NCBI GenBank assembly: GCA_021405325.1
Contig: QWII01000014.1
Span: 1 to 64,000, forward strand
Reading direction: 5' to 3'
DNA from: Caldilinea sp. CFX5
GTDB lineage: Bacteria; Chloroflexota; Anaerolineae; Caldilineales; Caldilineaceae
DNA: 64,000 bases
Part shown: positions 24,809-33,911 of the stretch, piece after piece
How positions within the stretch are numbered: position 1 is the stretch's first letter
Layout of the letters: every line of letters begins with the position of its first letter
Program-made: the position numbers and the translations under genes
The notes under the pieces: model-generated
The model's input: the letters and a program-made list of their open reading frames with translations, nothing else
The model's database searches: none
What the model was told of the DNA's origin: nothing

Positions 24809-26368
24809 ATGAACCGCAAAGAAAGAACAATTGTTGTCACGATTGTCATTAATCTTCTGTTGATCTTTTTTAAGTTCTGGCTGGCCAATGCATCGGGTAG
24901 TCTGGCTCTGCGCGCCAGCGCCGTTCACGCTGTCACCGATACCACGATTAGCGTGTTTGTACTGATCGGCCTTTTGCTCAGCCGTTGGGAAGAAAGTCGC
25001 CGGCGCACACAGCAAGGGGTCAGTGTTGTCGAGAACTGGGTGGCGCTGGCTGTCGCTGTCGCCGTTTTTTACGTAGGTTTCGATATTGTGAGCGATGTCC
25101 TGCTGGGCGAAGAGCCGGAACTGCGCAATCTGGGGCCAATTACGCTGGCGGCACTGGTGACAGTCGCCGTCGCCTACTTTCTTGCCCACTATAAACTATA
25201 TGTCGGCCGGCAGACTGGTTCACCGGCGCTGATCGCCAGCGGCTATCATGCCCAAATGGATATTTACGCTGCGATTGTGGTCGTGGCTGGTCTGGCCGGC
25301 GGCGCGCTGGGTTTGCCTAATCTTGATCGCGTTGCCGCCGCTGTGGTTGTCGTCTTTATCCTGTTCGCCGGTTATGAGATCGCCGCCGCAGCCATCACGG
25401 CGCTGCGCCACCGGCAGCTCTTGGACATTGAAGGGGAACACACACACTCCTCGCCAGGGACGATGACCGGAATGTGGCGCGCCTTTGCCCCGACGGCAAG
25501 CCTCGTGCTGCTGGCGTTATACCTGTTATCCGGCTTTTACACAGTAGCGCCGGGAGAAGCAGCCGTTGTACGTCGTTATGGCGGCGTGATCGCCAGAAAT
25601 GTGGGTCCAGGTCTGCACTATCGCCTGCCCTGGCCGGTTGACCGGGTGGATGTTGTGGCGGTTGACACGATTCGACGCACGGACAGTCCGGCCAGTCTTA
25701 TGCTTACAGGCGATGAGAATCTGATCGCGCTCCGCCTCAGCCTGCACTATGCGATCAATGATGCGGCGGCATTTCTCTTAGCCGCCGCCGACCCGGAAAC
25801 GCTGGTGCTACAGGCCAGCGATACGGCCCTACGCCAGGTGGTGGCCCAGGAAAACGTCGATGCCCTGCTGACCGTCGATAAAACGGCCATTGAGCAACAG
25901 ACCGCCGTCCTAACGCAAAGCGCGTTGGATAAGTACAACATTGGTCTGTACGTGGTTGGTGTGCAACTGCTGGAAAGCAGCCCACCGCCAGAGGTTGCCG
26001 ACGCCTTTCGCGATGTCGCCAGTGCGCGTGAAGATCGCAACACCTTTGTCAATGAAGCGTTGGCGTATCGGAATGAAGTAGTGGCGCTGGCGCGTGGGGA
26101 TGCGGCGCAGACGGTGCAGACCGCCAACGCCTATGCCGCTGAAAAAGTAGGACGGGCAACGGCAGATTCGACGCTGTTTACCAATCGGCAAGGCGCCTAC
26201 GCCCAGGCCAAAGAAGTCACTCGTTTACGGCTATACTTAGAAGCAGCGGAAAAGGCGCTGTCCGGCGCACGCAAGTTTATTCTCGATGCGGCAGTCAAGT
26301 TGCAAACCACCGACCTCTGGGTGCCGGGTGATACGAATGCTGTCCAGATGTTCCCGCCGGCGCCGTAA
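24809..26368 (+). CDS. CDF transporter domain fused to HflK-like SPFH domain
   Basis: Residues 1-205 look like the membrane part of a cation diffusion facilitator: SGSLALRASAVHAVTD gives HxxxD at His40-Asp44, and SGYHAQMD gives a second HxxxD at His147-Asp151, the two halves of the CDF metal site. After a His-bearing linker (GEHTHSS) comes another membrane helix (about 228-244) and a band-7/SPFH domain. That domain starts TVAPGEAAVVRRYGGV, has GPGLHYRLPWPVDRVD and ends with an Ala/Glu-rich coiled coil, as in HflK. The next genes encode HflC and HflK. The fusion joins divalent metal transport to a membrane quality-control scaffold. I know of no standard family with this order. Confidence 0.85.
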   Translation: MNRKERTIVVTIVINLLLIFFKFWLANASGSLALRASAVHAVTDTTISVFVLIGLLLSRWEESRRRTQQGVSVVENWVALAVAVAVFYVGFDIVSDVLLGEEPELRNLGPITLAALVTVAVAYFLAHYKLYVGRQTGSPALIASGYHAQMDIYAAIVVVAGLAGGALGLPNLDRVAAAVVVVFILFAGYEIAAAAITALRHRQLLDIEGEHTHSSPGTMTGMWRAFAPTASLVLLALYLLSGFYTVAPGEAAVVRRYGGVIARNVGPGLHYRLPWPVDRVDVVAVDTIRRTDSPASLMLTGDENLIALRLSLHYAINDAAAFLLAAADPETLVLQASDTALRQVVAQENVDALLTVDKTAIEQQTAVLTQSALDKYNIGLYVVGVQLLESSPPPEVADAFRDVASAREDRNTFVNEALAYRNEVVALARGDAAQTVQTANAYAAEKVGRATADSTLFTNRQGAYAQAKEVTRLRLYLEAAEKALSGARKFILDAAVKLQTTDLWVPGDTNAVQMFPPAP

Positions 26369-26406
26369 TGTTTGCGCCTCATTGCTAAAATCAGGAGTTT
26401 GTTACT

Positions 26407-27324
26407 ATGAAAGTTCTTCGTATTGTTCTCTTTGGCCTTGTTGCTCTCGGCTTTTTGGCTGCCAACCTGGTCTTTTTTCAGGTAGATGCCACCGAGGCCG
26501 CCATTGTGACCCAATTTGGTCAACCAGTGCGTGTGATTATGACGCCCGGCTTATACACCAAATTGCCCGATCCGTTCCAGAGCGTGCTACGCATCAACAC
26601 GCAGCTTCAGGTTTATAATTTGCCGCAAACCGAGTTTCTCACGGCTGACAAAAAAAATATTGTGCTGGAATCCTATACAACCTGGCAGGTCACAGATGCC
26701 CTGGCCTTTGTCAAGACGGTGCGCGATCCACTGGGCGCCGGCACACGGCTGGCCGATATTCTCGCCTCTGAACTCGGCGCCGCGCTGGGGCAGGTGGAGT
26801 TAGGGCAACTGGTCACGGTGGATACCGGTCAACTGCGGCTACCGGAGACATTAGGTAAGATTACAGAGAACGCTGCCGTACGCACCAAAAATTTTGGCTT
26901 TACAGTGACCGATGTGCGCCTCAAACAGTTGACCTTTCCCCAAGCCAACCTGACCAGTGTGTTCCAACGGATGCGGGCGGAGCGCGAGGCGATTGCCCGT
27001 CAGTTCCGCTCCGAAGGCACCGAACAGGCGGCCGGCATTCGCGCCACGGCCGATACGGAAAAGGCGCGCCTTCTGGCCGAAGCCAATCAACAGGCCGCGG
27101 AAACGCGTGGCCGAGCAGATGCCGAAGCAATTGCTATTTATGCGAAAGCCTTTGGCAAAGATCCAGAGTTCTACCGTTTCTTGCGCACCCTGGAATCCTA
27201 TAACGCGTTTATTGACGAAAACACCACACTGATCTTGCCGGCGAACTCGGAGTTGCTCCAGTACCTGAATCCGACCAGTGCGCGCCCGGTTGCCAGCGCC
27301 GTCACCGAGGAGCAGCAACCATGA
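26407..27324 (+). CDS. hflC: SPFH protein HflC
   Basis: This 305-residue band-7 protein has one N-terminal membrane helix (about 3-23) followed by the prohibitin-like region (EAAIVTQFGQPVRVIMTPGLYTKLPDPFQSV, read in two parts) and the charged coiled coil RMRAEREAIARQFRSEG. In bacteria HflC and HflK form a large cage around the FtsH protease and modulate it. It has the usual length, follows the CDF-SPFH fusion and overlaps hflK by 4 bp (ATGA), so it is co-translated. AGGAG lies upstream of the ATG. No ftsH is present in the window. Confidence 0.92.
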   Translation: MKVLRIVLFGLVALGFLAANLVFFQVDATEAAIVTQFGQPVRVIMTPGLYTKLPDPFQSVLRINTQLQVYNLPQTEFLTADKKNIVLESYTTWQVTDALAFVKTVRDPLGAGTRLADILASELGAALGQVELGQLVTVDTGQLRLPETLGKITENAAVRTKNFGFTVTDVRLKQLTFPQANLTSVFQRMRAEREAIARQFRSEGTEQAAGIRATADTEKARLLAEANQQAAETRGRADAEAIAIYAKAFGKDPEFYRFLRTLESYNAFIDENTTLILPANSELLQYLNPTSARPVASAVTEEQQP

Positions 27325-28466
27325 GTACACTACCGCCAACACCACCGGAAGAACAACCACCTGCCCAACCGCCCGCCCAACCGCCCGAAGGTCGTTCTAT
27401 CGACTGGCGTGCGCTGATCAACCGGGTAATACGCGCTGCCGGCGAGGGTATCCGCATCCTTGTCGGTGATGGTGAATCGCCGTTGACTGATTTTAGAGCG
27501 GCTTTGGGGCGTCACGATCTGCGCCGGCTGGCGTGGGGTGGGCTGGGATTGGTCATTGTCGCCTACTTGCTCAGTGGCGTCTATGTGGTGGATCCTGGTG
27601 AAGCAGCAGTGGTGCGACGCTTTGGGATCGTGGTTGCACCGCGCGTTGATTCAGGGCTGCATTACCGTTTACCCTGGCCCATCGATCGGGTCGATGTTGT
27701 CAACGTCAGCGATGTACGCCGAGAAACAGTAGGCATCCTGATGCCGGAAGAGGATCATGAACACCCTGAGCCGCCGTCCAAGCTTCAGGTGCTTTCCGGA
27801 GACACCAATGTGATTGACATCGAAATTGTTGTGCAATATCAGGTGCGCGACCCGGCTGATTTCCTGCTGAGTGTGCAGTATGCCCCCTATCTGCTGGTAC
27901 GCGATGTGGCGCGGCAAGCGGTGACCGAGTTGTTGAGCCGCCAGCCGGTGGATGCAATCCTCACGACGGAGCGCCAGTCGCTTCAGGAGGCGATCCGGGC
28001 GGAAATGCAACGACGGCTGGATTGGTACAGCAGCGGGTTGGCTGTGGCAGGCATCAACTTGCAGAAAGCTTTTCCACCCGACGAAGTTGCCAATGCCTTT
28101 ACCGATGTCAACAGCGCACGCGAGGATAAAGCGCGCGCCATCAACGAAGCGAACGGCTATGCCAATAGCATCATTCCTGAAGCGCGCGGGCAAGCACAAC
28201 AAATTCTTGCAGATGCCCAGTCATACGAATCAGATACGCTAGCGCAGGCCACCGGGGCCGCGCAGGCATTCGACGCCGTGCTGGCGGAGTATCAGGATAA
28301 CACGCGCATTTACGGCGATGAGATCACCCGCTACCGCCTCTATCTGGAGACACTGGAAAAGGTGCTGTCGCGCGTCCAGGTTTACGTAGTGGATGGCGAC
28401 AGTGGCGGCGCAGTCAACTTGCGTCTGTTTGGCAATCCTACAGCGCCGGCGTCATTGCCACGCTAG
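27321..28466 (+). CDS. hflK: SPFH protein HflK
   Basis: This 381-residue protein begins with a Pro/Gln-rich cytoplasmic segment (to about 25), has a membrane helix near 75-95 and an SPFH domain with VDPGEAAVVRRFGIV and SGLHYRLPWPIDRVDVV, followed by the Ala-rich coiled coil. It is the HflC partner. It is strikingly similar to the SPFH half of the fusion at 24809 (shared GLHYRLPWP.DRVDVV), so the operon holds two HflK-type and one HflC-type subunit. The duplication may give mixed cages with and without the metal-transport domain. Confidence 0.92.
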   Translation: MSTLPPTPPEEQPPAQPPAQPPEGRSIDWRALINRVIRAAGEGIRILVGDGESPLTDFRAALGRHDLRRLAWGGLGLVIVAYLLSGVYVVDPGEAAVVRRFGIVVAPRVDSGLHYRLPWPIDRVDVVNVSDVRRETVGILMPEEDHEHPEPPSKLQVLSGDTNVIDIEIVVQYQVRDPADFLLSVQYAPYLLVRDVARQAVTELLSRQPVDAILTTERQSLQEAIRAEMQRRLDWYSSGLAVAGINLQKAFPPDEVANAFTDVNSAREDKARAINEANGYANSIIPEARGQAQQILADAQSYESDTLAQATGAAQAFDAVLAEYQDNTRIYGDEITRYRLYLETLEKVLSRVQVYVVDGDSGGAVNLRLFGNPTAPASLPR

Positions 28467-28493
28467 AAATATGAGGACAAAACACGGAGCTTT

Positions 28494-30722
28494 ATGGCAG
28501 AAGAATGGACCCAAGTTTGGGAAGATATGCGCCGGTCTCTGTTGGGTATGGCCCCAACGCCGCGACCACAGGGGGCCGAACCGACTGACGTTGGTGAGCA
28601 AGCGGTTCCAACGTTACCCACAGCAAGCAGCCTGGCGCCTGCTCTTCCGACCGCGGAAGGGTTGGAACAGGTTGTTACGGTCCCGCTTGCCGACGATTTT
28701 GTTTCGTCTGAGGACAACCCTAGCGACCGGAATGCTGATGGTTCGGCGACCTCAATGGTGGTGGAACAGGCTGTCGCCGGTGTGGATAGCCCGGCAGCCT
28801 CCCCATTGCCCAGTGCGCCCCGTCGTTATTGGTGGCAGCGCGAGTCTACCTTGATCATCGCCATGATAGTGGCCGGCAGCGCGTGGTTTGTGCAGAGTAG
28901 CGGGCTGTGGGCGCGTTGGACGGCGCCGCAAGCGCCGGCACCGGATGTGGTCGCCACGTTTGCTGGCGGCCAGATTACCCTTGCGGATGTGAAAGCGCAT
29001 CTGCAGTTGCTTGATCCGGGTCACACAGGAGAAACAGAGTATGCCCCCGAAGAGGTGATGGCTGTGGTTGAAAACCTGGTGACGGAGGAGATGGTGCGTC
29101 GTTGGGCCGCCCAACGCCAACCGGAAAGTGAAGAGGACTTTCAGCACGCAATGGAGCATATCACCGAGGATTTGAACCTGCAATCCCTGGAGACGCAATT
29201 GCACACGGGAAAAATTCTGGTAGGCGAGAGCGAAATTCAGCGCTACTACAACACCAACCGGGCGCAATTTGGCGACCAAACCCTGAATGATGTGCGTGAA
29301 CAGATTCGGCAACAGTTGGTGGCCGAACGCGAGCAAAACTACCTGGAAAATTACATCGATCAACTCAAGGAAAGCGCTTCTGTCACCCGTTACTTTGCGT
29401 TGCTGAAAGCGCCGGAACCGACTGAGGATGAATTGCGCCGCTATTACGAAGAAAATCGGCAACAATATACGTTACCGCGACGGGTGGTGGTGGATGAATT
29501 GCAATTTCCAGCCGGTGAAGATGAGACGGCGGCGCGTCAGGCTGCCAATGATGCGTTGTTAAAGCTCCGTTCGGGAGTGGATTTTGCGGCGATTCCGCAA
29601 GATGTACCGCGCGCGGTGGTCACGACCGGTATTCCCGTGGCTGAAGGAGCGCGTGACCGCGCTTGGGACGCCGTGGTCTTTGCTTTAACCGAAGGGGAGC
29701 TAAGTGATGTCTTCCAGGTGAATGATGCTTTTTACTTGGTGCGGTTGCAGAAACGCGAAAACACACGTGTGCAAACCTTTGAGGAAGTGCGCCCCCTGGT
29801 GCAAGCGGTCGTCGCGCCACAAGTAAGCGAGCAGTGGTTTGCCGCCAATGCGAGTAAAACACTTTTCACCATCAAAAGCAGCCGTTATACTGTCGGTGAA
29901 TTTTATCGTGAGTATCAGGAGTTCACACCAGCTATTCAAGCCCAGTTTGCCGGAGTGACGGGAATGCAGGATCTGGCCGAACGGCTGATCGAGCGTCTGC
30001 TGTTGGTCGCTGATGCCAATGACCAGTTGTTGGATGTACAAAATCAGCCTCTGGCCGACGAGGCCCGCCTGCAACTGATGCAACAGATGTTGCACCAAGA
30101 AGAGATCGATGACCAAATCTTGGTGACGGATCAGGATATTGCGCAATTTTACGAACAAAATCGCGATTTTTTGATCACGTCGCCCCAGGCGCGCATTCGC
30201 TACATCCGCATGGGGTTAGGGAATAGTGAGGACGAAGCCACCCGTGCGCGCCAGCGCGCTGATGAAGCCTATCAAAAACTCAAGCCCGGGCTCTTTCGGC
30301 GAGGAGAAGATTTCGCGGTTGTGGCGCGTGAATACTCTGAAGATCCGGATACGGCTGCCAACGGCGGGGAGTTGCCCGGCTGGATTGGCGGCAATGAGGA
30401 TGATATCCTGACCCAGCTTCAACAACATGAGTTTAATGATATAGCGCTCAGTCTGCCGGCTGGTGAAATCAGTGAGCCATTCGCGTCTGGTGATAGCCTT
30501 TATATCGTGCAAGTTCTCGAACGCACCGATCCGCAACCGATGGCCCCTGAGACAGCGCGCCCGCTGATTGAACAGGTTTTACGCCAGCAGAAGCATGATG
30601 AACGCGAAGCCGAACTGCAAAATAAACTTTTACAAGGGGCCGGTTTTGAGATTTATTGGCCTGTACTGGAAGATTATATTCGACAGTTGCAGACAAATCT
30701 ATCAGTCACGCCGGCGCCGTGA
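28494..30722 (+). CDS. Membrane-anchored tandem parvulin foldase
   Basis: This 742-residue protein has a long acidic/Pro-rich cytoplasmic N-terminus, one membrane helix (about 118-135), a SurA/PpiD-like helical chaperone region, and two parvulin-type prolyl isomerase modules. The first module (about 325-430) is degenerate. The second (about 565-690) has RIRYIRMGL, EDFAVVAREYSEDPDTAANGGELPGW (read in two parts) and IVQVLERTDPQP, close to the parvulin consensus. It lies 28 bp after hflK, consistent with a membrane protein-folding and quality-control operon. PpiD/PrsA are the nearest functional analogues. Confidence 0.88.
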   Translation: MAEEWTQVWEDMRRSLLGMAPTPRPQGAEPTDVGEQAVPTLPTASSLAPALPTAEGLEQVVTVPLADDFVSSEDNPSDRNADGSATSMVVEQAVAGVDSPAASPLPSAPRRYWWQRESTLIIAMIVAGSAWFVQSSGLWARWTAPQAPAPDVVATFAGGQITLADVKAHLQLLDPGHTGETEYAPEEVMAVVENLVTEEMVRRWAAQRQPESEEDFQHAMEHITEDLNLQSLETQLHTGKILVGESEIQRYYNTNRAQFGDQTLNDVREQIRQQLVAEREQNYLENYIDQLKESASVTRYFALLKAPEPTEDELRRYYEENRQQYTLPRRVVVDELQFPAGEDETAARQAANDALLKLRSGVDFAAIPQDVPRAVVTTGIPVAEGARDRAWDAVVFALTEGELSDVFQVNDAFYLVRLQKRENTRVQTFEEVRPLVQAVVAPQVSEQWFAANASKTLFTIKSSRYTVGEFYREYQEFTPAIQAQFAGVTGMQDLAERLIERLLLVADANDQLLDVQNQPLADEARLQLMQQMLHQEEIDDQILVTDQDIAQFYEQNRDFLITSPQARIRYIRMGLGNSEDEATRARQRADEAYQKLKPGLFRRGEDFAVVAREYSEDPDTAANGGELPGWIGGNEDDILTQLQQHEFNDIALSLPAGEISEPFASGDSLYIVQVLERTDPQPMAPETARPLIEQVLRQQKHDEREAELQNKLLQGAGFEIYWPVLEDYIRQLQTNLSVTPAP

Positions 30723-30744
30723 CTGATAGTCAAGGAGGATATTG

Positions 30745-30993
30745 ATGGGAAAGATGGATGAATTGGAGAAAGTTTACGTTCACCGGCCTCATAGCAACCA
30801 GGCGGTCAAGAACGCATTCACATGGGCAGGGGCTATCGTGGGTCTGATTATTGCCTACCTGCTTGGCGAAAAGCTCCTGACGTCGCCAATGTACTCTATC
30901 CACTGGATTACGGCGATTGCGGGGGCAACCCTCGGTTACCTCGTCGGGCTATTCCTTGCCTTGATCAAGCTTGCAAATAACGTTAGGGAGTGA
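30745..30993 (+). CDS. Small two-helix membrane protein
   Basis: This 82-residue protein has two hydrophobic helices (about 28-42 and 55-73) joined by SPMYSIHWITAIAGA. The pattern IHWxxAxxGAxxGYxxGLF recurs in a small protein at 50917-51153, so the two are paralogues in topology and sequence. The ATG at 30745 has AGGAGG upstream. It sits between the parvulin and the ferric-reductase-like gene on the same strand. I do not recognise a named family; a membrane-subunit or stability role is possible. Confidence 0.75.
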   Translation: MGKMDELEKVYVHRPHSNQAVKNAFTWAGAIVGLIIAYLLGEKLLTSPMYSIHWITAIAGATLGYLVGLFLALIKLANNVRE

Positions 30994-31005
30994 GTTTTTG
31001 CTTTT

Positions 31006-31734
31006 ATGTATACACAAAATCTACTTTTTCGCCATCTACTTGTTGGCCTGTTTGCTGTACTCCTGATGCTGCCCTTCTGGTTCGGGCGGCTTGACTGGGA
31101 TCCGGAAATGCGCCTATGGCGGGCAATCGGCGACGGCAGCTTTCTGCTGCTCTTTTTTACGCTCGCCATTGGTCCTATCGCTAAGCTTTGGAATCCGGCG
31201 GCCCGCCTGATCGCCTGGCGGCGCGAAACCGGGATTTGGTACGGTCTCTTGGCTTTTGTTCATACGCTGCTCATCCTTTCCGGGTGGGTGCGTTGGGAGT
31301 GGCTGCGCTTTTGGGGTTACGAGTTTATTCCCCAGTTGGAACGCGTCGCGCGCATGGAACCCGGTTTTGGCTTGGCGAACTTGATTGGCCTGGTGGCCGT
31401 TATGATCACATTGTTGCTGGTCGCAACGTCGTCTACTTGGGCGGTTGACCTGCTGGGCGCGTCGGCCTGGAAGTGGCTTCAATATGGCTCTTACACAGTG
31501 TTCTATCTTGTCGTACTCCACACGCTCTATTTTTTGTTTATCCACTATACGATCTCATTTCATCGCACCCCACCTGATGATCCTAACTGGTTTCGTTACC
31601 CATTTCTCGTCCTTGCCTTTCTCATTCCTGCACTTCAGACTGCTGCATTTGTTCAGACGGTCACGCGTCGAACAGGAGCCGTTCAATTACGGAGCAAGCG
31701 CAAACCCGGGAAAGTAGAAGCAGCCAGCCATTAA
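31006..31734 (+). CDS. Ferric reductase-like haem membrane protein
   Basis: This 242-residue protein has about six membrane helices and resembles the ferric reductase-like transmembrane/MsrQ (YedZ) family, which binds b-type haem and passes electrons across the membrane. Candidate axial His residues are in FVHTLLIL and VVLHTLYFLFIHY, placed in two helices as in that family. The start at 31006 lies 12 bp after the previous small gene. A role in feeding electrons to an outer methionine-sulfoxide or metal reductase is inferred; no partner MsrP-like gene is adjacent, although a Rieske protein gene converges on it. Confidence 0.8.
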   Translation: MYTQNLLFRHLLVGLFAVLLMLPFWFGRLDWDPEMRLWRAIGDGSFLLLFFTLAIGPIAKLWNPAARLIAWRRETGIWYGLLAFVHTLLILSGWVRWEWLRFWGYEFIPQLERVARMEPGFGLANLIGLVAVMITLLLVATSSTWAVDLLGASAWKWLQYGSYTVFYLVVLHTLYFLFIHYTISFHRTPPDDPNWFRYPFLVLAFLIPALQTAAFVQTVTRRTGAVQLRSKRKPGKVEAASH

Positions 31735-31807
31735 CTGGTTGCCTGGTTGATTAGCGCAAAAGATCAGGTCGATGTACGCTGCCGGTATGGGGAAAAGGTC
31801 ATAAGCA

Positions 31808-32431
31808 CTAAAAGCGGCCGCCGCGCGCTGGGGATTGCGCTGCCGGTTTGCCCAAAATCCGTTTGCCTGTATCGACAATAACCTCTGCTGTCGAACCGGC
31901 CAGCGCCGGCGGCACAATGCGCGCCGGCGTGTCTTGACTGGCCGCCACAACAACCCCACGTTCAAGCACCCGAACTTCAAACTGATCCAGCGAGCGTGGC
32001 GCCGGGCCTTCGATATAGTCGCCGTCCAGGGTAAATTTAGACCCATGACAGGGGCATTCAAAACGCGTATTCGACTCGCTCCACTTATACAGACACCCCA
32101 GATGTGTACAGACCATATACAAGGCTTTCACACCTTCATCGGTGTGGGCTAACCAGAACTTGCCATCCGTGTAGCCTAGGGGGCGCGGTGTACCGGCAGG
32201 CGGTAGGCTGCTGACCGGCCCCAAGCGAAACGCGCCACCGAACTCACCGGCGCGAAAGCGTGGCAGCATGAAAAAGTACGAGACTGCTGCGCCCTCAACA
32301 GCCAGCAACGCCAGCGCCGCGCCCCAGGCGTAGGTTAAGAATTCGCGGCGATTGATGCTGGCGGCCTTCGTAGCCGGCGCCGTTTCAGGCTGCGCGTTGG
32401 TCGTAGGTGACTGAACAGCAATGGTCGTCAT
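31808..32431 (-). CDS. Rieske [2Fe-2S] protein with Tat signal
   Basis: This 207-residue protein carries both Rieske cluster boxes, CTHLGC and CPCHGS, spaced as in QcrA/PetC-type proteins, with a Cys that can form the family disulfide in each box. The N-terminus has [19 protein letters not shown], a twin-arginine signal-anchor, so the folded cluster domain sits outside the membrane. The start at 32431 follows GGGAG. It is a lone gene: no cytochrome b is adjacent, so it may serve an alternative complex or an oxidase. It converges on the ferric reductase-like gene. Confidence 0.9.
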   Translation of the reverse strand: MTTIAVQSPTTNAQPETAPATKAASINRREFLTYAWGAALALLAVEGAAVSYFFMLPRFRAGEFGGAFRLGPVSSLPPAGTPRPLGYTDGKFWLAHTDEGVKALYMVCTHLGCLYKWSESNTRFECPCHGSKFTLDGDYIEGPAPRSLDQFEVRVLERGVVVAASQDTPARIVPPALAGSTAEVIVDTGKRILGKPAAQSPARGGRF

Positions 32432-32665
32432 CTTCCCATCTCCCTATTTGTAAAGCTCACAACTAATCGCTTCCTTCTTCTTCATAAAGTTACCTTTGAT
32501 TGAGACAGTAACACAGGGCAGGATTGCCTGAAAGGGGTAGGCAAATCTGCCTGTTTTGTGTTGGCGATTTTGCGGTTTTCTCTTTGCCATTCAGGTTGTA
32601 GGCTAGAAATAAGAGCGACCGATAACCGGGGAATCGCCAGAGAGGTGTGGATAACGGGAAAAACC

Positions 32666-32887
32666 ATGAGCCAAGCCAACGAATATAAGTACGATCCGAT
32701 CTGCGGTATGCAATTAGATGTAGGTCAAGCCGTTGCCGCGTATACGTATTTTGGGCAAACGTATCTTTTTTGCTCGACTGAATGCTATGAAATGTTCGTG
32801 CGCACCCCGGGTAAATATGTGGTGTTTTTAGCCCATGAACCGGAAGGACATTACGGCCACTGTTGCCCCCGCCAGCGGCAGCCATAA
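32666..32887 (+). CDS. Small YHS-domain protein
   Basis: This 73-residue YHS domain has YDPICGMQLD and YLFCSTECYEMF, the same Cys layout as the other copper-linked YHS domains in this window, and a tail with HYGHCC that adds soft ligands. It is the fourth YHS-bearing gene here. The ATG at 32666 has only a weak GGGAA upstream. No hydrophobic segment is present, so a cytoplasmic metal-binding role is inferred. Confidence 0.82.
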   Translation: MSQANEYKYDPICGMQLDVGQAVAAYTYFGQTYLFCSTECYEMFVRTPGKYVVFLAHEPEGHYGHCCPRQRQP

Positions 32888-32904
32888 GCAGCTTGCTCGT
32901 CTCC

Positions 32905-32937
32905 CTTCATATTTCCTTCACAACTGTGCGCTATACT
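32905..32937 (+). promoter_or_regulatory. Tandem-repeat activator box, site a, with -10
   Basis: Two 11-bp units stand head to tail: CTTCATATTTC (32905-32915) then CTTCACAACTG (32916-32926). Five bases later TATACT (32932-32937) is a good -10. There is no separate -35, as expected where an OmpR/PhoB-family regulator occupies that position. It drives the NfeD-DUF302-rhodanese-UbiB genes. Three more sites with the same geometry lie at 36102, 38610 and 44313. Confidence 0.75.
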
Positions 32938-33101
32938 GGCAATGATCACAAATATCGTGTGATCTTGACAGGACAGGTTGTTGTCTTGGGACAGGGCAAG
33001 CGCTACTGTGCATCCACATCGATAACGTACCCACAAAAGTGTCCATGCTACTGTAGATCGCTGAACTGCTAGCCCAAGAGGCGGATGTGGGAGGAAGCCG
33101 C

Positions 33102-33461
33102 ATGTGGTCGCATTTATGGTTGGCAATGCCCGTCGTGGGCTTGGGCCTCTTCTTTGTCCTACCGTTTTCGTGGGCGCTGATCCTTTATCTGGCAGTGGTG
33201 CTGTTGTCCTCCGTTATCTATTACAAGGTTATGGAAAGGAAGCATGCACCAACTACCATGGGAGCAGAGGCGCTGATCGGCCAAATTGTCACAACCGATG
33301 CCAATGGCTACATACACGATCAGGGCGAGTGGTGGACAACCGTGCCTTCACTTCCAAATCAGACGGTACGCGTGGTGGCGCTACGTGACTTGCGGCTACA
33401 GGTGGAACCGGTTTCAGGGCTGATCCATGCACACTGGGGAGTCCCTACGAGGTCCGAATAA
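33102..33461 (+). CDS. NfeD-like membrane protein
   Basis: This 119-residue protein has two N-terminal membrane helices (about 3-20 and 22-42) and a small C-terminal OB-fold-like domain (GAEALIGQIVTTD, then VRVVALRDLRLQVEPV) typical of short NfeD proteins. NfeD proteins work with SPFH/flotillin partners, and SPFH genes lie 5 kb away. The ATG at 33102 follows GGGAGGAAG; the in-frame GTG upstream is part of that site. It is first in a unit driven by the tandem-repeat promoter. Confidence 0.8.
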   Translation: MWSHLWLAMPVVGLGLFFVLPFSWALILYLAVVLLSSVIYYKVMERKHAPTTMGAEALIGQIVTTDANGYIHDQGEWWTTVPSLPNQTVRVVALRDLRLQVEPVSGLIHAHWGVPTRSE

Positions 33462-33507
33462 TCGCAAGCAAAGGGCTTAGGGGAACCTGTTGAGAGGAGA
33501 ACAAACC

Positions 33508-33906
33508 ATGAATCATCTCTATGGCTTTAGTCGTACGTTGGCGCGGCCTGTTGCCGAAGCCGTGTCAGCCGTGACAGCGGCGCTAAAAGAGGAAGGCTTT
33601 GGCGTGTTGACCGAGATCGACGTGAAAGCTACGCTTAAAGCGAAAATTGACGTAGAGTACAAACCTTATGTGATTTTAGGCGCCTGCAACCCTAACCTGG
33701 CCTACCAGGCGTTGCAAGTCGAGCCGGAGGTGGGGCTGCTACTCCCCTGTAATGTGATTGTGTACGACAACGGTGACGGTGCGAGTACGGTCAGCATCGT
33801 CGATCCGATGCAGATGTTGGGCGTGGTCAACAATCCTGCATTACAACCAATTGCGGAAGTGGCAAACACCCGTCTGCACCGGGCGCTGGACCGTCTGGCT
33901 GAGTAG
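33508..33906 (+). CDS. DUF302 protein
   Basis: This 132-residue protein matches the DUF302 family layout: FSRTLARPVAEAVSAVTAAL, EEGFGVLTEIDVKATLK, YVILGACNPNLAYQALQ and LLLPCNVIVYD. DUF302 proteins are common beside thiol/copper/sulfur genes, but their reaction is unknown. Two Cys (in GACNP and LPCNV) are conserved in the family pattern I recall. GAGAGGAG lies upstream of the ATG at 33508. Its gene is followed 5 bp later by a rhodanese gene, which suggests sulfane-sulfur or thiol chemistry. Confidence 0.88.
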   Translation: MNHLYGFSRTLARPVAEAVSAVTAALKEEGFGVLTEIDVKATLKAKIDVEYKPYVILGACNPNLAYQALQVEPEVGLLLPCNVIVYDNGDGASTVSIVDPMQMLGVVNNPALQPIAEVANTRLHRALDRLAE

Positions 33907-33911
33907 GAGGG

